Both the position numbers and the translations under genes were made by a program. Below are positions 8,069-14,534 of a stretch of 16,105 bases of DNA, one piece after another. The notes under the pieces were generated by a model. The model was not told the DNA's origin. It did no database searches and worked only from the letters and a program-made list of their open reading frames with translations. How positions within the stretch are numbered: position 1 is the first letter of the stretch; every line of letters begins with the position of its first letter. The DNA is from JBCDCU01 sp039180865 (GTDB taxonomy: Bacteria; Pseudomonadota; Alphaproteobacteria; Rhizobiales; JACESI01): positions 1 through 16,105 of the forward strand of contig JBCDCZ010000081.1 in the NCBI GenBank assembly GCA_039180865.1, written 5' to 3'.

Positions 8069-8191
8069 GTCTTGTCCTCCCTTTTGAAGTGTCCTGATTT
8101 TCACCAGAACCATTCGATACGTCATCTTCAAACGCGCAGGAGGATCCTCCAGTCTGACGGTTTTCCGCCGAACTCATTCCTCCCTTTCTCT

Positions 8192-8221
8192 ACTATGAGT
8201 GAGGTTGGTCGCATTTGGCAA
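8192..8221 (-). promoter_or_regulatory. Possible promoter of the importer-kinase operon
   Basis: On the minus strand TTGCCA (8221-8216, one mismatch to the -35 consensus) is followed after 18 bp by CATAGT (8197-8192, four of six matches to the -10). The palindromic operator lies just upstream of this -35. The matches are moderate and the assignment rests on position between operator and gene. Confidence 0.3.
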
Positions 8222-8226
8222 GCCAA

Positions 8227-8250
8227 AAATTGAGGTGCGCACCTCAGTTT
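8227..8250. promoter_or_regulatory. Putative LacI-family operator (palindrome with central CpG)
   Basis: TGAGGTGCGCACCTCA at 8231-8246 is a perfect 16-bp palindrome. Skipping one unpaired base on each side, AAA at 8227-8229 mirrors TTT at 8248-8250. The centre is CpG, the usual centre of LacI/GalR-family operators. It lies between the regulator gene and the importer operon it probably controls, about 70 bp before the regulator start codon, so it may control both directions. Confidence 0.75.
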
Positions 8251-8315
8251 ACTTGATTTCTTCATCGAATTGAAAGACATAGAGTGTGAGAGTGTCGGAA
8301 AACCAGGGGTTTTCA

Positions 8316-9344
8316 ATGCTGACAAGGCCGACAACAAAGGACCTCGCGGAAGCTGCAGGCGTAAGTCTGGCGACCGTTGATCGTGTCCTGAACGACCGGC
8401 CCAATGTGAGTGCAAGGGCGCGCCAGCGGGTGAACAATGCGATCGACGCGCTCGGATTTGTCCGCAATCTCGCGGCAGTTAATCTTGCCAGAAACAAGAT
8501 CTACCGCTTCCGCTTCATCCTGCCGGAAAAGGGCGATGAATATGTGAACGAAATCGCGCGCAACGTTGAGGTCACCAATCGGTCCTTGAAGTCCGACCTT
8601 GCCCTTGCCGAGGCCGTAAGGGTGCCAATGCACGATCCGCATGGGGTAGCAAATTACCTCGGAGCACTGAGCGGTGACGAAGTCGACGGCGTCGCGGTAA
8701 TGGCGCCGGAATCACCGCAAGTCCGCGATGCTATGGCACGGCTTCATGAGCGGGGTATTCATTGCGTGCAGTTTCTGGCCGGTCAGGATCGGCTTCAGGA
8801 TCTGGATTTTATAGGCATCGACAACTCCGCAGCGGGCGCCACGGCAGCCCGCCTCATCGGGCGATTTCTGAATGGCTCCAGCGGTAAGGTGATGGTGATT
8901 GCTGAAACGATGCAATCCCACGACAGTCTGGAGCGGCGGCTTGGTTTTGATGCCCTTTTGAGCGAACGGTTTAAAAACCTCACGGCACTCCCGTCGCTAG
9001 AAACCTACGGCGACGAAGCGCGTGCAGGCCGGATCATTTCCAGGCAGTTTACCCATCACAAAGATATCGTTGCCGTCTATGTGTTGAGTTCCGAACCCAG
9101 GATTTCAGTGGAACAGGTTGGCAAGATTACCGATCTTCAAGAACTCACTCTGGTTGCCCATGAGCGCACGCCTTTCAGTGAAAAGGCGCTGAAAGAAGAA
9201 ATGATCGATGCGATCATTGCGCAGAATCCGGGTCATGCGGTCCGAAGTACCTTGCGGATCCTGCGTGCGCGAAGCGAGTACCGCACCCCGGTCAGCGATC
9301 AGGAAAACATCCGGATCGAAATTCTCCTGCCTGAGAACCTCTGA
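8316..9344 (+). CDS. LacI-family transcriptional regulator of the importer-kinase operon
   Basis: This 342-residue protein has an N-terminal helix-turn-helix (TTKDLAEAAGVSLATVDRVLND, about residues 6-27) and a hinge helix (NLAAVNLAR, 51-59) with Leu57 in the place of the minor-groove leucine. From about residue 62 it has a periplasmic-binding-protein-like effector domain. The start at ATG 8316 is chosen because it places the DNA-binding domain at the very N-terminus, with AGGGG a few bases upstream; a GTG at 8286 would only add ten unconserved residues. It is divergent from the importer operon and most likely represses it until the imported sugar or a phosphorylated product binds. The palindrome at 8231-8246 is the obvious target. 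Confidence 0.92.
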   Translation: MLTRPTTKDLAEAAGVSLATVDRVLNDRPNVSARARQRVNNAIDALGFVRNLAAVNLARNKIYRFRFILPEKGDEYVNEIARNVEVTNRSLKSDLALAEAVRVPMHDPHGVANYLGALSGDEVDGVAVMAPESPQVRDAMARLHERGIHCVQFLAGQDRLQDLDFIGIDNSAAGATAARLIGRFLNGSSGKVMVIAETMQSHDSLERRLGFDALLSERFKNLTALPSLETYGDEARAGRIISRQFTHHKDIVAVYVLSSEPRISVEQVGKITDLQELTLVAHERTPFSEKALKEEMIDAIIAQNPGHAVRSTLRILRARSEYRTPVSDQENIRIEILLPENL

Positions 9345-9390
9345 GTTTCCGCTTTCAATCCGCCTGTGCGAAGCTTCCCTCCGAGGAATA

Positions 9391-9409
9391 CGGCGAGGTG
9401 AACTCGCCG
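9391..9409 (+). promoter_or_regulatory. Short stem-loop between regulator and crotonase genes
   Basis: CGGCGAG and CTCGCCG form a perfect 7-bp stem around a 5-base loop, in the 85-bp gap between the regulator stop and the crotonase start. No T-run follows, so a factor-independent terminator is not supported. It ends 11 bases before the GGAGG ribosome site of the next gene and could influence read-through or translation. Confidence 0.35.
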
Positions 9410-9429
9410 GTAAGCAGGTGGGAGGAGAC

Positions 9430-10278
9430 ATGTCCAAAGTTCTTTATGAGAAAGACGGCCGCATCGGGCGCATAACGCTGAACCGACCTGAAGTCATGAA
9501 CGCGATCGACGACGATGTACCGCGCGACCTCGTTGCAGCCGTCGTCGAAGCGGATGCCGACCGGGATGTCCATGTAATGATCCTGTCGGGCGCTGGACGG
9601 GCGTTCTGCGCCGGATATGATCTTGCCCACTATGCTGAAGCGAAGGGCCCCAACAAGGGAATCCAGGAAATGCCATGGGATCCGATGCAGGATTTCCAGT
9701 TCATGTGGGCGAACACGCAGGCGTTCATGTCGCTCTTTAGAGCCATGAAACCGGTCATGTGCAAAGTGCATGGTTTCGCTGTTGCCGGTGGATCAGATAT
9801 TGCCCTTTGCGCGGATATCACGATCATGGGCGACAGTGCGCTGATCGGCTATATGCCAACCCGTGTCTGGGGCTGTCCGTCAACTGCCATGTGGGTGCAT
9901 CGGCTCGGTCCGGAAAAAGCCAAACGGATGATGTTCACCGGCGACAAGATCACGGGGCGGGAAGCCGCCGAGATGGGCCTTGTTCTGAAATCCGTACCCG
10001 ACAATGAACTGGATGATGAAGTCGAAGCCTTGGCCGCAAGGATGGCGAGTGTTCCGATCAATCAGCTCGCGATGCAGAAGATGGTGATCAATGCGGCGGT
10101 CGAAGACAAGATCAACCAGACCCAGCGGCTCGCGACCTTGTTCGATGGGATTACACGCCACTCTCCGGAAGGCGTGAACTTCAAGGCCCGCGCAGAAGAA
10201 GTCGGTTGGAAACAGGCGGTTGTTGAACGGGACGAGGGCACATTCGATTGGACCGCCAATAGGCCAATTGGATCGTAA
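9430..10278 (+). CDS. Crotonase-superfamily protein (enoyl-CoA hydratase-like) with atypical active site
   Basis: The 282-residue product has the crotonase fold markers: RITLNRPEVMNAID (14-27), the oxyanion-hole segments AFCAGYDL (58-65) and GFAVAGGSDIALCADI (115-130), and FTGDKITGREAAEMGLV (169-185). ATG 9430 is chosen because GGAGG lies 5 bases before it and the crotonase domain starts at once; a longer frame begins at 9208 inside the regulator gene and is rejected. The first hydratase glutamate (Glu144 of the rat enzyme) aligns with Asp123. The second (Glu164) falls in GYMPTRVWG, where no acidic residue is present. The C-terminal segment after residue 245 is longer than in simple hydratases. 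It therefore probably acts on an acyl-CoA but may not be a hydratase. It is co-directional with the LacI regulator and convergent with the GntP permease. Confidence 0.85.
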   Translation: MSKVLYEKDGRIGRITLNRPEVMNAIDDDVPRDLVAAVVEADADRDVHVMILSGAGRAFCAGYDLAHYAEAKGPNKGIQEMPWDPMQDFQFMWANTQAFMSLFRAMKPVMCKVHGFAVAGGSDIALCADITIMGDSALIGYMPTRVWGCPSTAMWVHRLGPEKAKRMMFTGDKITGREAAEMGLVLKSVPDNELDDEVEALAARMASVPINQLAMQKMVINAAVEDKINQTQRLATLFDGITRHSPEGVNFKARAEEVGWKQAVVERDEGTFDWTANRPIGS

Positions 10279-10304
10279 AAGCGTTTTCTACTTCAAAACG
10301 ATCC
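10270..10304. terminator. Possible bidirectional terminator or inverted repeat between convergent genes
   Basis: GGATCGT (10270-10276) is mirrored by ACGATCC (10298-10304), and inside it CGTTTT (10282-10287) pairs with AAAACG (10295-10300) across 7 bases. On the minus strand the inner hairpin is followed by CTTTT. The element covers the stop codons of both converging genes. The stem is short and AT-rich, so terminator strength is doubtful. Confidence 0.35.
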
Positions 10305-11693
10305 AAAGAGCGTTCCGAGGACAATCACGACGACAAGCGCGATGAGCGGAACAACGACCGCAACGATGGCTATGTCCGTATAGCTCTCTTTGTGAGTGAG
10401 CCCGCAGATCGAGAGAAGCGTTATCACAGCGCCATTATGGGGAAGGGCATCAAGGCCGCCGGTCGCAAGCGTCGTGACGCGGTGGAGAATATCCGGTGCG
10501 AGGCCGAGCGCTTGAGCCTGTTCAAGATAACGGTCCCCGACCGCTTCGAGTGCAATGGTCATCCCGCCGGAAGCAGATCCTGTGAGACCGGCAAGTATGC
10601 TTGTCGCGATGGCAAGCGAGATAATCGGGCCGCCGCCGAGATTTTCAACGGCGAGCGTCACTTCGGCAAAGGCGGGAAGACCGGCGATAACCGCGCCAAA
10701 ACCGACGAGGCTTGCTGTATTGAAGATCGGCATTACCGCAGCGCCCGCGCCGGTGTTCAAATCGTTGATAGGTGTTTCCATTCTCTTCCGGTTCAAAAAG
10801 TAGAGAAGGATGGTCGCTGCGCCGAGGGCGATGACAATCGCCCAGATCCCGCGCACCTCGCCAATCGTTGTCGGGCCGAAACGCGGCTCCAGAAGATAGG
10901 CCGTATCAAGCGCGGGAAAGAGGTGGACTGAGAGGAGATAATTAAGGGTGATGACGATGGCGATCGGAAGCGCTGCGATCCAGAAACTGGGGAGAGCGCC
11001 TTTCTTCGCTTCCTGCTCTTCGGGGCAATCGGGCACTGCCCGGTCCTCCGGGTATCCGTAACTCTCTCCGTTGGTGGCGGCGCGTTTCTCGCGGTATCTG
11101 AGCCATGCAAGGCCGCCGCTTGCCAGAATGATCGCAGCAATGAGGCCGAGGCCGGGTGCAGCGAAGGATGTCGTTCCGAAATAGGGCATCGGGATCGCGT
11201 TCTGGATTGCTGGTGTGCCGGGAAGGGCCGTCATAGTGAAGGTGAAAGCACCAAGCGCGATGGCTGCCGGAATCAAGCGCTTTGGAATATCGGCGGCAAG
11301 AAAGAGCGCGACGGCGATCGGATAGACGGCAAAGGCGACGACAAAAAGCGATACCCCGCCATAGGTCAGGACCGCACAGGCGACAACCACGGCCGGAATG
11401 GCCTGCGCTTCACCAAGCCGCGCGACGACACCGTTGGCAATAGACCGTGCCGCGCCGGACGTCTCCATAAAGCGGCCAAAGATTGCGCCGAGCAGAAAGA
11501 TCGGGAAATAGGTGATGGCAAAGCTACCCATGGCGGGCATGAATATCTGGGTGTAGGTGGCAAGACCCGGTTCAAGGGAAAAGGCAGCTGCGAGAAGCGC
11601 CATGACGGGGCCGAGAACCAGAACACTGACACCGCGAAAGGCGAGATAGATCAACAGGCCAAGCGCAAGCAAAATGCCAAAAAGACCGATCAA
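10293..11693 (-). CDS. GntP-family permease (gluconate/hydroxyacid:H+ symporter type)
   Basis: The 466-residue protein is almost entirely hydrophobic with about 12 or more membrane helices. It has features of the GntP family, for example LTYGGVSLFVVAFAVYPIAVALF (about 108-130), and near the C-terminus GGLDALPHNGAVITLLSICGLTHKESY. One hydrophilic loop (about residues 200-236) probably lies in the cytoplasm. Family members bring in gluconate or related hydroxy acids such as 3-hydroxybutyrate with protons. The start is TTG 11693, with AAGGG 9 bases upstream and no in-frame ATG nearby. It is convergent with the crotonase gene and follows the marR-like gene in the same direction after 142 bp. The substrate is not readable from sequence; a link to acyl-CoA metabolism through the neighbour is only suggestive. 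Confidence 0.87.
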   Translation of the reverse strand: MIGLFGILLALGLLIYLAFRGVSVLVLGPVMALLAAAFSLEPGLATYTQIFMPAMGSFAITYFPIFLLGAIFGRFMETSGAARSIANGVVARLGEAQAIPAVVVACAVLTYGGVSLFVVAFAVYPIAVALFLAADIPKRLIPAAIALGAFTFTMTALPGTPAIQNAIPMPYFGTTSFAAPGLGLIAAIILASGGLAWLRYREKRAATNGESYGYPEDRAVPDCPEEQEAKKGALPSFWIAALPIAIVITLNYLLSVHLFPALDTAYLLEPRFGPTTIGEVRGIWAIVIALGAATILLYFLNRKRMETPINDLNTGAGAAVMPIFNTASLVGFGAVIAGLPAFAEVTLAVENLGGGPIISLAIATSILAGLTGSASGGMTIALEAVGDRYLEQAQALGLAPDILHRVTTLATGGLDALPHNGAVITLLSICGLTHKESYTDIAIVAVVVPLIALVVVIVLGTLFGSF

Positions 11694-11732
11694 GCCGATG
11701 TGCCCTTGTGTTGGATAGGAATGCGCACTCAG

Positions 11733-11754
11733 GTTTTAAATTAGCACTTTAAAC
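11733..11754. promoter_or_regulatory. Imperfect inverted repeat upstream of the GntP permease
   Basis: GTTTTAAA (11733-11740) is mirrored by TTTAAAC (11748-11754) with one extra T, around a 7-base centre. It lies about 40 bp before the permease start, where an operator would be expected. It is AT-rich and could be a chance match or part of the promoter. The rest of 11694-11835 shows nothing else I can name. Confidence 0.3.
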
Positions 11755-11835
11755 GCGCGGGTTTCACGAAATTTGGTCGCAGCGGCAAAGTTGTCTGTGA
11801 CTGATCGAGAAACCAATATGGGTCCAGTTCGTGGT

Positions 11836-12291
11836 TTAAGGCGCGCCTTTCCGACCTGCGATGACCTTCCGCATTAAGGCGATGAACTGGTCGCATTCCG
11901 CTTTGGATAGACTGCTCAGCGCCGATGCATTCTCATCTCTAGCTGCTGCAATCGCCGGGTCGTGCAGGGAGCGAGCGTGATCTGTGAGCCAAACCCGCTG
12001 GCTGCGCCCGTCGGTCTCATCCTTCCTGCGGACAATCAGCCCATCGCGTTCCATCCGCATCAAGGTGTTCGCCATCGTTGCCTGTTCGATATCAAGCCGG
12101 TCAACAAGGTCTTTCTGCGTGAGGCCATCCTCTTCCCAGAGTTCCAGAAGGGCCGGAAAGGTTCCGGTCGTGAGCCCCAGCGGCTTGATCCTTTCCGTGA
12201 GACCCCGCGCGAACAGACGGGCCATATGGTTCGCGAGATAGCCCGCCGATTGATCTTTTTTGAACGTCATACGTCTTTCTATCAGTTTCAT
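11836..12291 (-). CDS. MarR-family transcriptional regulator
   Basis: The 151-residue protein has the MarR layout: N- and C-terminal dimer helices around a winged helix-turn-helix (about residues 55-103). The recognition region is LTQKDLVDRLDIEQATMANTLMRMERDGLI, and the wing RRKDETDGRSQRVWLT carries the DxR-type motif typical of the family. The start is ATG 12291; ATG 12270, seven codons later, is the alternative, and neither has a good ribosome site. The start codon lies inside one of two matching palindromes shared with the divergent membrane-protein gene, so the protein probably represses both itself and that gene. The ligand is unknown; MarR proteins commonly respond to phenolic compounds, oxidants or drugs. 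Confidence 0.92.
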   Translation of the reverse strand: MKLIERRMTFKKDQSAGYLANHMARLFARGLTERIKPLGLTTGTFPALLELWEEDGLTQKDLVDRLDIEQATMANTLMRMERDGLIVRRKDETDGRSQRVWLTDHARSLHDPAIAAARDENASALSSLSKAECDQFIALMRKVIAGRKGAP

Positions 12292-12323
12292 AGCTAGCTA
12301 TTCAATTATATATAGCATGCTAT
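12290..12323. promoter_or_regulatory. Paired MarR operators
   Basis: ATAGCTAGCTAT (12290-12301) and ATAGCATGCTAT (12312-12323) are both perfect 12-bp palindromes and share the pattern ATAGC-NN-GCTAT. Their centres are exactly 22 bp apart, two helical turns, so two dimers could bind on one DNA face. The first covers the regulator start codon; the second lies in the -35/-10 interval of its probable promoter. A further GCTAT half-site touches the divergent start codon (12348-12352). Confidence 0.8.
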
Positions 12324-12328
12324 GTAAA
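12300..12328 (-). promoter_or_regulatory. Probable promoter of the marR-like gene
   Basis: TTTACA (12328-12323) and TTGAAT (12305-12300) on the minus strand are 17 bp apart and match the -35 and -10 consensus at five and four positions. A perfect TATAAT (12310-12305) overlaps but has no well-placed -35. Transcription from the first pair would start about at the ATG at 12291, suggesting a leaderless or nearly leaderless message. Confidence 0.4.
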
Positions 12329-12350
12329 TTGATAATAAAGAGGCTAAGCT

Positions 12351-12812
12351 ATGATCAGGATCGTTCATCCAATTGCCGGTGCCCTGGCTGTTTTCATCAT
12401 TTCGGGGTTCTGGCTCTCCACAGTCCTTACAGAACTTTTCGCCACAAAGGCGATGGTGACGAGCGTCAAGACTTTCATTCCGTGGGGCTTTTTCATTCTC
12501 ATCCCGGCACTCATCGCCGCCGGATTATCCGGGCGGTATCTCGGGCGAGGGCGGACAGGGGGCATCATTGGGCGCAAGAGCAAGCGCATGCCGATCGTCG
12601 CACTGAACGGATTAACAATCCTGATCCCTTCAGCGCTCTTTTTGTCGTTCAAGGCACAAGCTGGATCCTTCGATGCAGCGTTTTACACCGTCCAGATGAT
12701 CGAACTCTGCGCAGGTGCCGTGAACATTGGGCTCCTCGGCCTCAACATGCGCGACGGAGTACGTCTCTCGGGAAAGCTGCGCACCTGCCCCGCTTCCGTT
12801 TCAATGAAATGA
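12351..12812 (+). CDS. Unrecognised four-helix membrane protein, divergent from marR-like gene
   Basis: The 153-residue product has four hydrophobic segments at about residues 6-29, 42-62, 80-100 and 107-133, separated by short loops, with a basic loop GRKSKRMP before the third helix. Residues that look functionally placed are His6 at the start of helix 1, Glu28 at its end (WLSTVLTELF), Trp45 and Glu118. I do not recognise a named family. AGAGG lies 7 bases before ATG 12351. It shares its promoter region and operator pair with the MarR regulator, so it is the regulator's most likely target. A part in stress response or export of a small compound would fit that context but is not shown by the sequence. 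Confidence 0.8.
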   Translation: MIRIVHPIAGALAVFIISGFWLSTVLTELFATKAMVTSVKTFIPWGFFILIPALIAAGLSGRYLGRGRTGGIIGRKSKRMPIVALNGLTILIPSALFLSFKAQAGSFDAAFYTVQMIELCAGAVNIGLLGLNMRDGVRLSGKLRTCPASVSMK

Positions 12813-12906
12813 ACGCGCGTAGGCTTCCAAAAGGCCCATGCAATCATCGAATGGGATGACGTCAGCAGAGCAATGAGTAGCGGTTAAAGCCACGCAAGAT
12901 GTTGAC

Positions 12907-14439
12907 TTAAGAGACGCGGAGGAACCCCGAAAGCCCAGTCTTTTGGTGCTCGATAACATGGCAGTGAAAGGCCCAGTCGCCTGGATTATCGGCATTAAGA
13001 GCAATATCGATTGTCTCGTTTTTCAGAAGCAAGATCGTATCGGTCCAGTTTTTGGAAAGAACGCGAAGGTTGGAGCGCAACGGATAAAACGCGAGGCCGT
13101 GCAAATGGACCGGATGAAGATTGGGCGATTCATTACGAAGTCTGAGAATATAGCTATTTCCGAGTTTCAGATCCGCAAGCGGTCCGGTATTGCTGACTGC
13201 ATCGCCTGGCCACGGTGTTCGGTTAATAGACCAGAATGTGACGCCAAAGCTGCCACAAAAGCCATTGTCCTGACCGTTGCCGTCCGGCGACCAGCCGAAA
13301 ACAAATTCGTGGATCTCAGCTGAATCGAGATCAGGCCAGACAAGCGGATTTTCGGGCAAGGGGAGGAGGTCTTGAAGATTGCGTTTTTGCGTAGCGCCAA
13401 TGGTGCGGAAGCTTGCGAGCGCCTCGGACTTTTGCCCGAATTGCCCATCCAGGCTGGCCAAGACGCCTTCCTCTTCCGGCATAATAACGGCCATGTCGAC
13501 ACGCTGACCTGGGCCCAGCCATAAAGGCTTTTCAGGTGTTGGCCACGGAACAACTTCACGCACGGGATGCCCGTCCCAGGCAATCACCCGGCCTTTAAGT
13601 CCCGGCAGTGCAAGGCGATAAACTCTCGTTGTATCGGTGGCGGCGATGCGAAGCCGCACCAGCCCCCCTGCTGGGACGTTATACTCTGGATTTCGCATCC
13701 AGTTAGCTGTGCGCACGGTTCCAAAAGTGCCGCCTCTTGCAGCCCCGCGCTTGGTGAAGAAAGGAAGAAGCTCACCGGCGCCATTCAGGCGGAAATCCTT
13801 AAGGTTCAAGACAATATCGTCGTCAAATCCTGGATCATCCTTCTCCTCGACAACCAGAACACCGGTCATGCCGTGGGCCATTTGGCGCATGGTCATGCAA
13901 TGGGGGTGATACCAATAGGTGCCCGCGTCGGGCGGAGTGAACGCGTAGCGGAAAGTTTCGTTCTTTATAATTGGGAACTGCGTGAGGTAGGGTACGCCAT
14001 CCATATCGTTTGGAAGGCGAATACCATGCCAGTGCATTGTCGTGTAATCCTCAAGTCCGTTCGTAAGGTCAATGACCGCGGGCTCATTTTGGCGAAGCCG
14101 AATGACAGGCGGTGGCGCACCGTCACGCGTACTGACAAGACCCTTTGTGACCGGTCCCATGATTGAAAACGACGTCTCGCGCGTTTGAAACCGTTGAAAA
14201 TTCGATGGGACGCTCGCGTTACCGCTTAAGCTCATACCGCTAGCGAAAGCTCCTGCACTTAAGGCCGTGCCAACCAGAAATGAGCGTCGACTAAGGAGGC
14301 TGTTAGGAGGCTTCAAAGGTCTCGCCGTTCTTTCTCGATTAGAAGCATACAGAGAATTGTTCGCGCTGCCATGAAGATATAGCGCCGAAACGCCCGGCGC
14401 GCCATTGCGGTCTTGTCGCGGTTCTTCGGTAGTATCCAT
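12907..14439 (-). CDS. Multicopper oxidase with Tat signal
   Basis: The protein has three cupredoxin domains and all four copper motifs. Numbered from ATG 14439 these are HWHG (136-139), WYHPH (176-180), HPVHLHG (442-448) and HCHVIEHQKTGL (492-503). The conserved Cys493 of HCH and the surrounding His residues supply the type 1 site and the type 2/3 cluster; the axial type 1 position is Leu503, not Met. A twin-arginine signal, SRRSFLVGTALSAGAFASG, begins near residue 50, so the folded enzyme should be exported to the periplasm. The start is uncertain: ATG 14439 is used here, a TTG at 14316 would place the Arg pair at residues 10-11 as is usual for Tat signals, and a TTG at 14523 is too close to the divergent gene. 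Oxidation of phenols, metals or Cu(I) is possible. Confidence 0.88.
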   Translation of the reverse strand: MDTTEEPRQDRNGAPGVSALYLHGSANNSLYASNRERTARPLKPPNSLLSRRSFLVGTALSAGAFASGMSLSGNASVPSNFQRFQTRETSFSIMGPVTKGLVSTRDGAPPPVIRLRQNEPAVIDLTNGLEDYTTMHWHGIRLPNDMDGVPYLTQFPIIKNETFRYAFTPPDAGTYWYHPHCMTMRQMAHGMTGVLVVEEKDDPGFDDDIVLNLKDFRLNGAGELLPFFTKRGAARGGTFGTVRTANWMRNPEYNVPAGGLVRLRIAATDTTRVYRLALPGLKGRVIAWDGHPVREVVPWPTPEKPLWLGPGQRVDMAVIMPEEEGVLASLDGQFGQKSEALASFRTIGATQKRNLQDLLPLPENPLVWPDLDSAEIHEFVFGWSPDGNGQDNGFCGSFGVTFWSINRTPWPGDAVSNTGPLADLKLGNSYILRLRNESPNLHPVHLHGLAFYPLRSNLRVLSKNWTDTILLLKNETIDIALNADNPGDWAFHCHVIEHQKTGLSGFLRVS

Positions 14440-14534
14440 TCCATCGACTTTTCTGAAAGCTGATTGCACATCTGCTGAAAATATGCACAAGCCGTCACTC
14501 GGGTCTGCACTTTGGACTGTCAAACCTCATAGCC

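Noticed and set aside
8139..8150. Perfect palindrome GGAGGATCCTCC in the leader of the importer operon
   Set aside because: It has no spacer for a hairpin loop, is only 12 bp and unrelated to the clear operator; it may be chance in a purine-rich leader.
7911..8177. 88-codon frame starting ATG 8177, directly after GGGAGGA, in the leader of the importer operon
   Set aside because: The ribosome-site-like sequence is only one base from the ATG, too close to work. The frame runs out of phase into the binding-protein gene and its product is Arg/Gly/Ser-rich without any domain feature.
9208..9429. Extended N-terminus of the crotonase gene from 9208
   Set aside because: Most of it is a shadow of the LacI regulator's last codons in another frame; the true ATG 9430 has a strong GGAGG site and starts the domain directly.
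12813..12906. Possible terminator between the membrane protein and multicopper oxidase genes (CCCAT/ATGGG)
   Set aside because: A 5-bp stem with a 10-base loop is too weak; nothing else is visible in these 94 bases.
13567..14166. 199-codon plus-strand frame opposite the multicopper oxidase
   Set aside because: It is antisense to a gene with complete copper motifs, has no ribosome site and encodes a composition typical of a shadow frame.
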